From NCBI GenBank assembly GCA_026706485.1, contig JAPOYR010000012.1, positions 62,001 through 126,000 of the forward strand: a stretch of 64,000 nucleotides of DNA, written 5' to 3'. The DNA is from Chloroflexota bacterium. GTDB lineage: Bacteria; Chloroflexota; UBA11872. Position numbers and translations under genes: made by a program. Numbering within the stretch: the first letter of the stretch is position 1; every line of letters starts with the position of its first letter. Positions 25,133-34,267 of this stretch are shown here, in pieces. The notes beneath the pieces are model-generated. The model searched no databases. It was not told the origin of the DNA and saw only the letters and a program-made list of their open reading frames with translations.

Positions 25133-28075
25133 CTAGCGCACCGTAAACGTCACCGGGTCCGACGCCGTCTGGTTGCCGGCCCGATCCGTCGCGATCGCCC
25201 GCAGCGTGTACGTGCCCGGCTCCGCCGTCCAGCGGAGGCGATATGGGGCGCGCTGCACCTCGTCTATGGTCTCGCCGTTCATCTCGTAGGCCACCGCCGC
25301 CAATCCACCCGCGTCCTGCCACACCGCCCGCAGCTCGAGCACGCCGGCCGGACGCTCGTCGCCGTTGGCCAGGCCCGCCACCGCCACTGCCGGTGGAGAG
25401 TTGTCCACCACGAACCGCCGGAACACCAGGTCCTCGCGTCCATTCGACGCGCGCACCGCCAGTCGCAGCGTGTAGGGACCGTCGGGGAGTTGACTGGTGT
25501 CGATCGCCCGCAGCGGCCCTTCCGTCACGGGGCTCCCGCCAACCGTGCCAATGCGAATCCAGCTCCCCGGGGCCGGTCCCGCGCCATAGCGCAGCTCGAA
25601 GTCCCTGAATAGGGGTCCGGCCGCCGTCCCCTGGACATCCAGCACGCTGCGCACACGCTCGGAAGGCGCGGGACTGATGATGGCCGCCTGCCCTGACGCG
25701 CCGGAGGACGGCGCCGCCGCTTCCACGAAGGCTTCGGGCGGCAGTCGCAGCGGCGATTCCTCCGACAGCGTTCGCTGCCACTCCTCGGCTTCGGTGGGCA
25801 GCACCACGAACACCTGCTCCTCCACGTCGTCCCGTGGCGTATCCGGCGTGGCGAGCAGCCCCGTCGGCACGTGAATCTCAAACGCCTGATGCACCATGTC
25901 CCGCTGTGCCGGCACCGTGCCGGTGAGGAAAAACTCCTCGCGGGTCTCGGGTGTGAACGGCGATGGCAACAGGCCGGACAGCGCGTCGATCTCCTGCACC
26001 ACCACCGTCGCCGGCTGCGGCCATGCCAGCGCCGGCTGGCCCTGAAGCGCCGCCGTCATGAACCGCTGCCAAATCGGCGCGGCCCCGCGCACGCCTGTCA
26101 CCTCGTCCATCGGCGTCCCGTCGGCATTGCCCACCCACACCCCCGTCACCAGCTGGGGCGTGTAGCCAACCGTCAGCGCGTCGCGCGTGTCCTCCGTCGT
26201 GCCGGTCTTCGCTGCCGCCGCGCGTCCGGGCAGTTGGAGATTGCGCCGCGTGTTGCCGAATCCGAGCACCCGGGCGTTCTCGTCGCTGAGAATCGACGTC
26301 ATCAAGAACGCCAGCCCGGGACTGATCACTTGCGTCGCCGCGATGCGGGTCGGCGCCTCCGCCACGTCCGCGAGCACTCGCGCGCTGCAGCCGTCGTCCC
26401 CCAGCTGCTCGACCACCCGGCCCTGGGCGTCCAGGATGCAGAGGATGCCCGTGGGCGCGACCGACCGCCCCTCGTTGGCGAAGACGCCGTAGGCGCTCGT
26501 CAGCTCGATCAACCGCACCTCGTTGGAGCCCAGCGCCAGCGCCGGGCCGATGCGCGACGGATCCGTCAGCGTCGTGATGCCCAGCCGCTCGGCCATGGCC
26601 ACCGTGGGACTGAGACCGACGTTTGCATCGATCTGCGTCCGCACCGCCGGGATGTTGAGCGAGCTTCCCAGCGCCGTGCGCAGGCTCACCGGTCCGCTGA
26701 ACCGCTCGCTGTAGTTCCTCGGCGCGTACGGCTCTTGCCCCGCGATCGGCACGATCGTTGGAATGTCCAGCAACATGGTCGCCGGGGTATATCCCCGCTG
26801 CAGGGCGCTGGCGTACATGACGGGCTTGAACGCCGATCCCGGCTGGCGCGGCGCCAGCGTCACGTTCACCTGGCCGTCGATCGTCGCGTCGTTGAAGTCC
26901 AGGCTGCCCACCATGGCCAGAACCTCGCCCGTGCCCGGCCGCAGCGCCACCAGCGCCGCGTTCGTCACCGTCTGGTCGGCCAGCGTGGCGACGTGTTCGC
27001 GCGCCGCCGCCTCGGCCTGCTGCTGCAGGTCCAGGTCCAGCGTGGTGACGATGCGCCAGCCCTGCCAGCTCACATCCGGCCCGTAGCGCGCCTGCACTTC
27101 GTCCAACACGTACTGGAAGAAGTGGGGCGCGCGCACCTCGGCTGCCTGCGGCGGCATGATCGTGATGACCTCGCGGCGCGCCGCTTCCACGCGCGCCGGC
27201 GACGCGAGACCGGACTCTTCGAGCCGGTCCAGCACCCGCAGCTGCTCCCGGCGCGCCGCTGCCGGGTCCACGTGGGGATTGTCCGTGGACGGCGACCGCA
27301 ATAGCCCCGCCAGCAGTGCGGCCTCCGCCAGCGTCACGTCACGCAGCGGCTTCCCAAAATAGGTGCGGGCGGCCGCGGCCACCCCGTAGCTCAAGCTGCC
27401 GAAGTAGTTCTGATTGAGGTAGAGCCCCAGGATTTCGTCCTTCGAGAACTGCTCGCTGAGCTGCCACGCCAGCACGGCTTCCTTGACCTTGCGCTCCACC
27501 GTTTCCTCGGGCGTGAGCAGCACGTTCTTGACCAGTTGCTGCGTGATGGTGCTGGCCCCGGAGACGATTTCGCCGCCCGCGAAGTTCTGCCACAAGGCGC
27601 GCACGATGGCGCGCAGCTCGACCCCCGGGTTCTCGTAGAACGTGGCGTCTTCCGCCGCAATCACCGCCGCCTTCACATCGGCGGGGATCGCATCCGGCGG
27701 CACCAGCGTGCGCCGGCCCTGGCCCAACAGCTCGCCCAGTTGACGGCCGCGCCGGTCGACGATCGTGGTGGTTTGAAACAGGCCGGAGCCGACGTCCAGG
27801 ATCTCCTCGACCTCGGGCACGTCCGTCAGCAGCGTGCTGGCGGCCGCCGCGGCGGCGCCCACTCCGCTGGCCGCAATCACCGCGAACACCAGCGTGCCAG
27901 CCAGGATTGCCGCGGCAGCCGCTCCCGTCAGCAACCACACCCAAGCCGCGACCGGGGCGCGCGAGCGCCGGGACCGAATCAGCGAACTCCGCGCAAGCCT
28001 TGCCCGCGCGTCTCGATTGACCTGGCGGCCGCCGGAGGGCCGCATCCGCGAGCTTCGCACCCGCACCAGCCTCAC
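25133..28075 (-). CDS. Class A penicillin-binding protein (transglycosylase/transpeptidase)
   Basis: This 980-aa bifunctional peptidoglycan synthase has a basic cytoplasmic N-terminus, one membrane helix (about 45-70) and a GT51 transglycosylase domain (about 120-290) with A-A-E-D-A-T-F-Y and S-T-I-T-Q-Q-L-V-K-N. The transpeptidase domain (about 370-680) has S-A-F-K (SxxK), S-L-N (SxN) and K-T-G-T-T. After it come a Pro-rich stretch and two Ig-like/Big domains to the C-terminus. The His usual in E-D-x-x-F-x-x-H-x-G is Asn here. It starts with GTG. An in-frame ATG ten codons later is an alternative. It is monocistronic. Its presence implies a murein layer. Confidence 0.93.
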   Translation of the reverse strand: MRLVRVRSSRMRPSGGRQVNRDARARLARSSLIRSRRSRAPVAAWVWLLTGAAAAAILAGTLVFAVIAASGVGAAAAAASTLLTDVPEVEEILDVGSGLFQTTTIVDRRGRQLGELLGQGRRTLVPPDAIPADVKAAVIAAEDATFYENPGVELRAIVRALWQNFAGGEIVSGASTITQQLVKNVLLTPEETVERKVKEAVLAWQLSEQFSKDEILGLYLNQNYFGSLSYGVAAAARTYFGKPLRDVTLAEAALLAGLLRSPSTDNPHVDPAAARREQLRVLDRLEESGLASPARVEAARREVITIMPPQAAEVRAPHFFQYVLDEVQARYGPDVSWQGWRIVTTLDLDLQQQAEAAAREHVATLADQTVTNAALVALRPGTGEVLAMVGSLDFNDATIDGQVNVTLAPRQPGSAFKPVMYASALQRGYTPATMLLDIPTIVPIAGQEPYAPRNYSERFSGPVSLRTALGSSLNIPAVRTQIDANVGLSPTVAMAERLGITTLTDPSRIGPALALGSNEVRLIELTSAYGVFANEGRSVAPTGILCILDAQGRVVEQLGDDGCSARVLADVAEAPTRIAATQVISPGLAFLMTSILSDENARVLGFGNTRRNLQLPGRAAAAKTGTTEDTRDALTVGYTPQLVTGVWVGNADGTPMDEVTGVRGAAPIWQRFMTAALQGQPALAWPQPATVVVQEIDALSGLLPSPFTPETREEFFLTGTVPAQRDMVHQAFEIHVPTGLLATPDTPRDDVEEQVFVVLPTEAEEWQRTLSEESPLRLPPEAFVEAAAPSSGASGQAAIISPAPSERVRSVLDVQGTAAGPLFRDFELRYGAGPAPGSWIRIGTVGGSPVTEGPLRAIDTSQLPDGPYTLRLAVRASNGREDLVFRRFVVDNSPPAVAVAGLANGDERPAGVLELRAVWQDAGGLAAVAYEMNGETIDEVQRAPYRLRWTAEPGTYTLRAIATDRAGNQTASDPVTFTVR

Positions 28076-28343
28076 TCTCGAAGAACTCCATTCTAAGCGT
28101 GCGCGCTTCCCATTCCCGTTACGCCGCCCTTAAGCGGGCACTCGCTGCCGGCGGCAGTCGAAGGCAGCACCAGCGTCAATTGGGACCGCCTGAATGACCG
28201 TTGATCGGGCGGTCGCGCCGGAAATGCTGGCGGCGGTGCTGCGATGCGCGTCGACCCTGTCCTGCAACCGTTGCATCCTCGAGTACCCTCGTCACGCACG
28301 GTGCCGCTAGCGTCCGTTCGCGCCCTGCGGGGGAAGTGAGGCC

Positions 28344-29336
28344 ATGGTGGGCGACATCAGCGTCGGACTCATCGGATTTGGCGGTTGGACGCGCAGCGCC
28401 TACCTCCCGGCGCTGCGCTTAGACGGTCGCGCCAGGGTGGCGGCGGTAGCGGCGCCCAGCGCCGCAACGCGTAACCGCGCCCTTGCGGAGCTCGGGCCGG
28501 AAATCGCCGTGTTTTCCTCGGCGCCTGAACTTCTCGCCGCCGCCGACCTGGATGCCGTCACCGTCGCCGTTCCCGACCAGGCGCACGAGCCGGTGCTGGC
28601 GGACGCGCTGGCCTCAGGCCTGCCGCTCCTGTTCGAACCGCCCGTGGCCTCCGACCGGCCCGGCGTGGAACGCATGCTGGACGCGCTCCGCGCCGCGCCC
28701 CAACTCGTGCACCCCGACCTGGAGCTTTCCTACCTGCCCGTCGTCGCGCGCCTGCGCCAGGCGCTGGACGCCGGCGTCATTGGTCAGCCGCGAACCGCGA
28801 ACGTGCGGCTGCAAGCCGGGTGGGGCCATCCACCGCGGCACGAGTTGAGCGTGGTGCACATGCTGGCCGGCTGGTATCTGGACATGCTGGACCGCGCGCT
28901 CGGCCGCACGGCGCGCCGCGTGCTGGTGCTCAACGGCGACGACGAGCCGGGGCTGATGCAAACGCGCGCCGTCGCTCATCTGGACTACGGCGACGTGCTG
29001 GGCACGTTCCAAATCAACATCGGAGCGGTCGGGCCGCTGCGCATCGACCTGGAAGTGAATGGAACCGACGGCGACGTCGTCTGCGATCCGCTGGCGGGCG
29101 CCTGGCGCCTGCGCACCCGGGAGTTCCCCCACTGGCGCCTGTCGCGGCAGTCGGCCCTGGAACCGCCGGCCGGCTGGCCCGGCGTCCACGAGTGCCTGCG
29201 CGCCTTCCTCGACGCCGTCGAACAGGGAGCGACGAACACCGGCATGCGCGACGCAATCATTCGCCAGCACGAGGTCGGCCTGGCCGCCGATCGGTCCTGC
29301 GAAACGGGCAGGTGGGAAGACGTGCGGCCCGCCTAG
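28344..29336 (+). CDS. Gfo/Idh/MocA-family oxidoreductase
   Basis: This 330-aa protein has an N-terminal NAD(P)-binding Rossmann fold (V-G-L-I-G-F-G-G-W at 7-15) and the family's loop V-A-V-P-D-Q-A-H. Here the usual E-K-P motif is E-P-P. The C-terminal beta-sheet domain starts at about residue 130. Such enzymes oxidise or reduce sugars and cyclitols, but the substrate cannot be deduced. GAGG lies just before the ATG at 28344. It is divergent from the PBP gene across a 268-base gap in which I see no clear promoter. Confidence 0.85.
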   Translation: MVGDISVGLIGFGGWTRSAYLPALRLDGRARVAAVAAPSAATRNRALAELGPEIAVFSSAPELLAAADLDAVTVAVPDQAHEPVLADALASGLPLLFEPPVASDRPGVERMLDALRAAPQLVHPDLELSYLPVVARLRQALDAGVIGQPRTANVRLQAGWGHPPRHELSVVHMLAGWYLDMLDRALGRTARRVLVLNGDDEPGLMQTRAVAHLDYGDVLGTFQINIGAVGPLRIDLEVNGTDGDVVCDPLAGAWRLRTREFPHWRLSRQSALEPPAGWPGVHECLRAFLDAVEQGATNTGMRDAIIRQHEVGLAADRSCETGRWEDVRPA

Positions 29337-29349
29337 CCTCAGCCTTCAA

Positions 29350-29377
29350 TCATTCCGAGCGCAGCGAGGAATCTAAG
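29350..29377. repeat. ATTCCGAGC...GAGGAAT dispersed repeat
   Basis: This 28-base element has ATTCC/GGAAT outer arms and recurs at 38904-38931 with one base changed. Both copies are in gaps after genes. The family is common between genes of related bacteria. Function is unknown. Confidence 0.6.
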
Positions 29378-29412
29378 GGGTCGGCCACGGTCACGCCGCC
29401 GCTCGGTGCCTC

Positions 29413-29437
29413 GGGCGCCCACCAGGGGCGCCCCTAC
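29413..29437. repeat. Second copy of the GGGCGCCC repeat
   Basis: It differs by one base from 21607-21631. Its last bases (CTA at 29434-29436) provide, on the minus strand, the TAG stop codon of the DUF4202 gene, so the element has been exapted as a gene end. Confidence 0.6.
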
Positions 29438-30039
29438 GCCGAAGGCGCTGTATCTCCCACCAGCGCCTGCTCCAGCGCCGCCCGGTCGTCGGATGGCAAG
29501 TCCAGCTCCAACGCCAGCTCACGGGCCGCGGGTGACATCTTGCGCCAGGTCTTTTGCACGATGTCCGCGATCTTCTCGGCCGGATGCTGCGCCCGCAGGT
29601 CGGCGAACTGCGTCTCGAGGAAGACCAGGCAGAGCCCGTCCTCCAGCGTCTGCGCCTCTGGGTCGCGCGTGAGGTTGTGCTTGCGCACCAGCTGCTGGAC
29701 GCGCGCAATCTCGTCGGCGTCGTAGCCGGCTTCCTGCAAGACGCGGCCGACCTCGGCCGCGTGCATGGCATGCAGCGCCGTGCGCCAGCGCAGATAGCCG
29801 CGCCGGCCGCTCGGATAGTCGTCGCGAGGGATGCTCCAGCGGCGGATATGGTGCGCGCGCGCCGCCAGCAGCAGCGCCTCGCCGGCGTCGGGGCGCAGGC
29901 GGCGGACCCAGTCCGTGAGCATCGCGGCGTGGGTGAGCTCCTTGGGCCGGGCCTCGCCGTTGACGATCAGCGTGTGCGGATCGTCGGCGTTGGCCGCGTC
30001 GATGCGCCGGATGGCGTCGTGAAAGCGCTGGGTGTCCAC
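29434..30039 (-). CDS. DUF4202-family protein
   Basis: This 201-aa protein matches DUF4202: R-I-D-A-A-N-A-D-D-P near the start, R-P-K-E-L-T-H-A, A-A-R-A-H-H-I-R-R-W-S-I-P-R-D-D-Y-P, and the closing W-R-K-M-S. The several conserved His and Asp residues suggest an HD-like helical metal site. Its biochemical role is not established. GTG at 30039 is chosen because the family begins right there; the longer upstream frame is Arg-rich and overlaps the divergent flavoenzyme gene. Confidence 0.85.
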   Translation of the reverse strand: MDTQRFHDAIRRIDAANADDPHTLIVNGEARPKELTHAAMLTDWVRRLRPDAGEALLLAARAHHIRRWSIPRDDYPSGRRGYLRWRTALHAMHAAEVGRVLQEAGYDADEIARVQQLVRKHNLTRDPEAQTLEDGLCLVFLETQFADLRAQHPAEKIADIVQKTWRKMSPAARELALELDLPSDDRAALEQALVGDTAPSA

Positions 30040-30092
30040 GGGCGAATTCTCGCACGGGCCGTCGCGCCGCGGCTCGGGTATCGTGCCGCACG

Positions 30093-31184
30093 ATGAGCGA
30101 TCGGTCGGCGGATGTCGTGATCTGCGGGGGCGGCGTGCTTGGCGCCGCCCTGGCCTACGAGCTCGCCGGACGCGGCGCGCGGCCGCTGCTGATCGAATCA
30201 CGCGCCGTTGCGTCGGGCGCCAGCGGCAAGGCCGCCGGGCTGCTCTCGCCGGCGTCGGACGCGCGCGCCGCCGGACCGCTGGGACCGCTCTGGCGGGCCA
30301 GCTTGGCGCGGCATCACGCCCTGGTCCGCGAGCTGGAGTCCCACGGAGCGCCGGGCTACGGGTTCGAGGAAAGCCCGTCGCTGCTCATCACCGCCAACGC
30401 CGCCGAAGCCGAGACGTTGCGGCAGGCCGCCCCGTCCCAGTGGCTGGAGCCCGACGAGGTGCGTGCCCGCTGCGCCTGGATCGACGGTCCTATCGAGGGC
30501 GGCCTGCTGCGCGAAGCGAGCGCTGAGATCGAACCTGACGCGTTCACCCAGGCGCTGATCCACGCCGCTCGAGCCCGTGGCGCGGGAGTTGGGCATGGAC
30601 GCGTGACCGGACTGAGCTTGAACGGCCGACGCGTTGCCGGGGTGCAGGTGAGCGGCGAGCTGATTCGCACCGACGCCGTTGTGCTGGCCATGGGGCCCTG
30701 GACCAGCGAGGCCGGGGCCTGGCTCGGGCTGCCCGTGCCCGTCACCCCGCTCAAGGGCCAAATCCTGCGGCTGCGCCTGCCGATCGCCGCGCCTGAAACC
30801 CGGTTCTCCGACACCGACGGCAACTACATGGCGCGCAAGGCCGACGGCCTAGTCTACGTCGGGACTACTGAAGAGTCGGTCGGATTCGACGAGACGCCAA
30901 CCGACACGGCTCGGCGCCAGATTCTGCGCCAGGCCGGCCGCTTCGTCTCCGCGGTGTCGCGGGCCGAAGTCGTCAAGCAGACGGCGTGCCTGCGCCCGCT
31001 CTCACCCGACGGATTGCCGATCCTGGGCGCCGTCCCCGGACTTTCCGGCGGATACATCGCCACCGGCCACGGACGCGCGGGACTGCTGCTCGCCCCCGGC
31101 AGCGCGGCTGCCCTGGCCGCCCAGATCACCGGCGAGTCGCCCGCCATCGAACTGACGCCCTTCGACCCCGCCCGTTTCGCCTGA
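30093..31184 (+). CDS. FAD-dependent amine oxidoreductase (glycine oxidase/DAO family)
   Basis: This 363-aa protein has the GxGxxG dinucleotide fold V-V-I-C-G-G-G-V-L-G-A at 8-18, the S-G-A-S-G-K-A-A-G flavin-contact segment, and the C-terminal L-R-P-L-S-P-D-G-L-P-I-L-G and G-H-G-R-A-G-L-L motifs of the DAO family. ThiO (glycine oxidase for thiamine synthesis) and D-amino-acid dehydrogenases share this pattern. No thi gene is adjacent, so the substrate is open. Confidence 0.87.
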   Translation: MSDRSADVVICGGGVLGAALAYELAGRGARPLLIESRAVASGASGKAAGLLSPASDARAAGPLGPLWRASLARHHALVRELESHGAPGYGFEESPSLLITANAAEAETLRQAAPSQWLEPDEVRARCAWIDGPIEGGLLREASAEIEPDAFTQALIHAARARGAGVGHGRVTGLSLNGRRVAGVQVSGELIRTDAVVLAMGPWTSEAGAWLGLPVPVTPLKGQILRLRLPIAAPETRFSDTDGNYMARKADGLVYVGTTEESVGFDETPTDTARRQILRQAGRFVSAVSRAEVVKQTACLRPLSPDGLPILGAVPGLSGGYIATGHGRAGLLLAPGSAAALAAQITGESPAIELTPFDPARFA

Positions 31185-31242
31185 TAACGCCTTCCCACGC
31201 GGCACGCAGCGCGGGCCACCGGGCGCGCATCCCGTTCGTGGT

Positions 31243-31279
31243 GAGCCTGTCGAACCATGAACGGGCCTTCGACAGGTTC
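31243..31279. repeat. Imperfect inverted repeat GAGCCTGTCGAA/TTCGACAGGTTC
   Basis: Arms 31243-31254 and 31268-31279 pair over 12 bases with one mismatch. This is a dispersed intergenic palindrome widespread in bacteria. It lies between the flavoenzyme gene and tRNA-Sec. Confidence 0.55.
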
Positions 31280-31326
31280 AGAGCGCCCGGCTCGCAGCGG
31301 CTCGATGCCATGCGCACTCGCTCGGC

Positions 31327-31424
31327 TGGCGGAGGTGCATGGGAGTTGAACCCACCTAGGACGCTGACCAGCGCCCCACAACGGTTTTGAAGACCGCGAG
31401 AGCCACCCGGCCCCTTCCACCTCC
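31327..31424 (-). tRNA. selC: tRNA-Sec (anticodon UCA), selenocysteine
   Basis: The minus-strand transcript of 98 bases, including an encoded GCCA end, folds as a bacterial tRNA-Sec. It has an extended acceptor (seven pairs plus a G-G at the eighth) and a six-pair D-stem GGGGCC/GGCTCT with a four-base loop. The anticodon arm has loop CTTCAAA (anticodon TCA), the extra arm is long (about 7 pairs), and the T-arm is GTGGG-TTCAACT-CCCAT. The long extra arm and UCA anticodon identify it. It delivers selenocysteine at UGA codons with SelA, SelB and SelD, none of which is in the window. Confidence 0.93.
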
Positions 31425-31505
31425 ACCGCCACGCTAGCAGGTTTGCCGCCCGCGGCCCTTACGCAAAGCGCCCTGGCGGCTAAGATCGGCACCGGAGGGA
31501 GGCTT

Positions 31506-31856
31506 ATGGTCCGTGACGCAACCGTCACGCTGTCGCAGACGGCGTACGACGCCCTGATTGCGCGGAATGAGGAGCTTGAGGATCGGCTGGCCGCGATGGA
31601 AGCGGACGACGGGAGTCGAATTCCCCATGCGGTGGCCCTTGCCATCATGCGCGGCGACCGCCCGGTGGCTGTGTTTCGGAAACATCGTGGCCTCACACTA
31701 CGGGCGCTTGCCGAAGAGACGGGGATTGCTGCGAGCTATCTGTCCGAAATCGAACGGGGGCGTAAGCCGGGCTCGGCGGCGGTGCTGACCCGTATCGCCG
31801 TCGCACTGGATACTAGGATCGACGTGTTGAAGACCGACATTGGGGAGGCTTTGTAG
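31506..31856 (+). CDS. XRE-family helix-turn-helix regulator
   Basis: This 116-aa protein has an N-terminal coiled segment (about 15-35, N-E-E-L-E-D-R-L-A-A-M-E) and an HTH_3 domain (about 58-110, with G-L-T-L-R-A-L-A-E-E-T-G, S-Y-L-S-E-I-E-R-G-R-K). The ATG at 31506 has an excellent ribosome site (GGAGGGAGG). It overlaps the Mrr nuclease gene by one base (TAGTG), so it likely controls expression of that enzyme as an antitoxin-like or controller protein. Confidence 0.87.
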   Translation: MVRDATVTLSQTAYDALIARNEELEDRLAAMEADDGSRIPHAVALAIMRGDRPVAVFRKHRGLTLRALAEETGIAASYLSEIERGRKPGSAAVLTRIAVALDTRIDVLKTDIGEAL

Positions 31857-32737
31857 TGGCCGAGATTACGCGCCGCCGTCAGGGCGAGATGACCCAGGCG
31901 CTCTTTAGAATCCTGGCAGAGGCGCCTGGCGGCCTGGCGGCGCGGGAGGCCATTGAACGTGTGGAGAAAATCCTCGAACCCACACCGTTCGAAGACAGCG
32001 AGTACCCCAACCGTCCGGGCGTACGTCGTTTCCCGAAGATCATGCGGTTTACGACTATTGGACCGGTAAAGGCCAGATGGATGGTCAAGCGGCGGGGAAT
32101 CTGGTCAATAACCGAGGAAGGGACTATTGCGCTCGAGCAGTTTCCAGATCCGGAGGCCCTTTTTCGTGAGGCGAATCGGTTATATGGCAAATGGCGTGCC
32201 GAGCAGCCTGACACCCCGGACCAGCCAGACGAGTCAGAGCCCAGTTCGGTGTCGATCCTTGATGAAGCCGAAGAGACGGCGTGGAAGGAAATCGAGGACT
32301 TCATCGCTGTGATGGACCCTTACGATTTCCAGGACCTTGTTGCAGGGCTTCTCAAAGCGATGAAGTATCACGTGCAATGGATCGCCTCCGCCGGGCCGGA
32401 CCGGGGTGTAGATGTCGTGGCATCGGCTGATCCGTTAGGCGCGGCATCTTCACGACTGAAGATTCAGGTCAAGCGGCGCGCCAATCCGGTCGATGTTGAC
32501 GGTTTGCGCGCGTTTCTGGCTGTGCTCGGCGATGCCGATATCGGCATTTTCGTGTCCTCCGGCGGATTCACAAAGAGCGCTGAACTGGAAGCTCGGACAC
32601 AAGAACGCCGGCGAATCACGCTGATCGACTTGAACCGGCTCGCCGGCCTGTGGGTCGAGCACTATTCGAGGCTGGACGAAGAGGCGCGGCGACTGCTGCC
32701 GCTCCAGCCTGTCTACTTCCTCGCACCCGAGGTGTAA
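31856..32737 (+). CDS. Mrr-type restriction endonuclease
   Basis: This 293-aa protein has an N-terminal winged-helix domain (Mrr_N, about 1-110, with W-M-V-K-R-R-G-I-W-S-I-T-E-E-G). After an acidic linker comes an Mrr_cat domain (about 150-260) with the PD-(D/E)xK variant G-P-D-R-G-V-D-V-V and I-Q-V-K-R-R (D...QxK). Mrr enzymes cut modified or foreign DNA. It starts with GTG overlapping the regulator's stop. No methylase is adjacent, which suits a type IV restriction system. GC is lower than in the sulfatase gene that follows, suggesting acquisition. Confidence 0.9.
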   Translation: MAEITRRRQGEMTQALFRILAEAPGGLAAREAIERVEKILEPTPFEDSEYPNRPGVRRFPKIMRFTTIGPVKARWMVKRRGIWSITEEGTIALEQFPDPEALFREANRLYGKWRAEQPDTPDQPDESEPSSVSILDEAEETAWKEIEDFIAVMDPYDFQDLVAGLLKAMKYHVQWIASAGPDRGVDVVASADPLGAASSRLKIQVKRRANPVDVDGLRAFLAVLGDADIGIFVSSGGFTKSAELEARTQERRRITLIDLNRLAGLWVEHYSRLDEEARRLLPLQPVYFLAPEV

Positions 32738-32821
32738 AGCGTTCGCGAAGGGGTTTCGTGCAACGACCGGCGCATCGCCTTGTGCCATAGCTTGGCGAAT
32801 TCCGCTTTCGTGACCCAGCCC

Positions 32822-34267
32822 ATGACCCCCGACCGCCCCAACATCCTCTGGTACTGCACCGACCAGCAGCGGTTCGACACAATCGGCGCGCTGGGCAATC
32901 CCCACGTTCGCACGCCGAACCTCGACCGCTTCGTGGCGCAGTCGGCGGCGTTCACGCACGCCTACTGCCAAAGCCCTATCTGCACGCCCAGCCGCGCCAG
33001 CTTCCTCACCGGCATGTATCCCAGCCGAATCCGCAACGCGCGCAACGGCAACGCGGTGGTGCCCTCGGAGACTGCCGAGCGTCTGGTCACCCGCGCGCTG
33101 GCCGACGCCGGCTACGACGGCGGTCTGGTCGGCAAGCTGCACCTGGCCGGCGCGGCCTCGGCCCAGGAGCCCCGCGTGGACGACGGCTACCGCGTGTTCG
33201 AGTACAGCCACGCCCCGCGCAACGACTGGCCGCTGGCGCAGCACGACTACGCCCGCTGGCTGCACGAGAAGGGCCACGACCCTGCGGAAGTGCTGCGCAC
33301 CAGGGCCGGCTACGGCGGGCTCATGGCGCCTACGCCGGAGCGGGACAACGTTCCGCCAGAGCTCCACCAAACCACCTGGTGCACGGAGCGCGCCATCGCC
33401 TTCATCACCGGCGAGCGACCCAGCGATACGCCCTGGTTCCTCTCGGTCAATCCCTACGACCCGCACCCGCCCTACAACCCGCCCTGGGAGTACTACCGCC
33501 GCTACGACCCGTCGGCCCTGCCCGGCCCGCATTTCCGCCCGAGCGATCTCGAGACCCAGGGCCGCCTCACCCGCGCCGGCGTCGGCTTCCAGAGCGAGTC
33601 GCAGAATCCCGACGACTTCCGCGGACGCGAAGTCCAGGCGGCCTACTACGCCATGATCGAGCTGGTCGATGAGCAGTTCGGGCGGCTGCTCGACGCGCTG
33701 GAGTCAGCCGGCCAGGCCGAGCGCACGGTCGTCGTCTTCACCAGCGACCACGGCGAGTCGGCGGGCGATCACGGCCTGCTCCAAAAGGGCTGCCGCTTTT
33801 TCGACGGCCTCACGCGCGTGCCGCTGATCTGGCGCTGGCCGGAGCGCTTCGTCGCCGGGCTGCGCAGCGACGCGCTGGTGGAGCTCACCGACATCGCGCC
33901 CACCCTGCTGGAGATCGCCGGGCTGCCCGTGCCCGAGGAGACGCAGGGTCGCTCGCTGCTGCCGATCCTGTGCGGCGACGCTCCTGCGAACGACCATCGG
34001 GACTACGTGCGCTGCGAGTACCTCGACGCCGTGGACTTTCCCGGCCACACCCGCGCCACCATGTACCGCGACCGCCGCTGGAAGCTGAACGTCTACCACA
34101 ACCACGGGCTGGGCGAGCTCTACGACATGCAGGCCGATCCACACGAGTTCGACAACCTGTGGGACAGCGCGGACCACCGCAACGTGCGCGACGAGTTGCT
34201 GCAGGCCAGCTTCAACGCCACCGTCATGGCGCTGGATCCGGGCCCGCGAAGGACCTCGGGCTTCTAG
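32822..34267 (+). CDS. Sulfatase (alkaline-phosphatase superfamily)
   Basis: This 481-aa protein has the N-terminal metal motif W-Y-C-T-D-Q-Q-R-F-D-T and the catalytic signature C54-T-P-S-R, whose Cys is converted to formylglycine by a sulfatase-maturating enzyme. T-S-D-H-G-E-S-A-G-D-H-G supplies further metal and active-site residues. There is no signal peptide, so it may act in the cytoplasm. The substrate (an organosulfate or sulfated sugar) is unknown. ATG 32822 starts right before the conserved R-P-N-I-L. It converges directly on the cupin gene with no gap between stop codons. Confidence 0.92.
   Translation: MTPDRPNILWYCTDQQRFDTIGALGNPHVRTPNLDRFVAQSAAFTHAYCQSPICTPSRASFLTGMYPSRIRNARNGNAVVPSETAERLVTRALADAGYDGGLVGKLHLAGAASAQEPRVDDGYRVFEYSHAPRNDWPLAQHDYARWLHEKGHDPAEVLRTRAGYGGLMAPTPERDNVPPELHQTTWCTERAIAFITGERPSDTPWFLSVNPYDPHPPYNPPWEYYRRYDPSALPGPHFRPSDLETQGRLTRAGVGFQSESQNPDDFRGREVQAAYYAMIELVDEQFGRLLDALESAGQAERTVVVFTSDHGESAGDHGLLQKGCRFFDGLTRVPLIWRWPERFVAGLRSDALVELTDIAPTLLEIAGLPVPEETQGRSLLPILCGDAPANDHRDYVRCEYLDAVDFPGHTRATMYRDRRWKLNVYHNHGLGELYDMQADPHEFDNLWDSADHRNVRDELLQASFNATVMALDPGPRRTSGF

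Noticed and set aside
24483-25781. 432-codon minus-strand frame over the methyltransferase and PBP end
   Set aside because: It overlaps two well-supported genes and has no recognisable domain or start site.
25871-27304. 477-codon plus-strand frame inside the PBP gene
   Set aside because: Shadow of the class A PBP coding region; Arg/His-rich composition and no motif.
31327-32737. tRNA-Sec as integration site for the XRE-Mrr pair
   Set aside because: The pair lies on the 5' side of the tRNA, whereas integrating elements use the 3' end. No integrase or duplicated tRNA end was seen.
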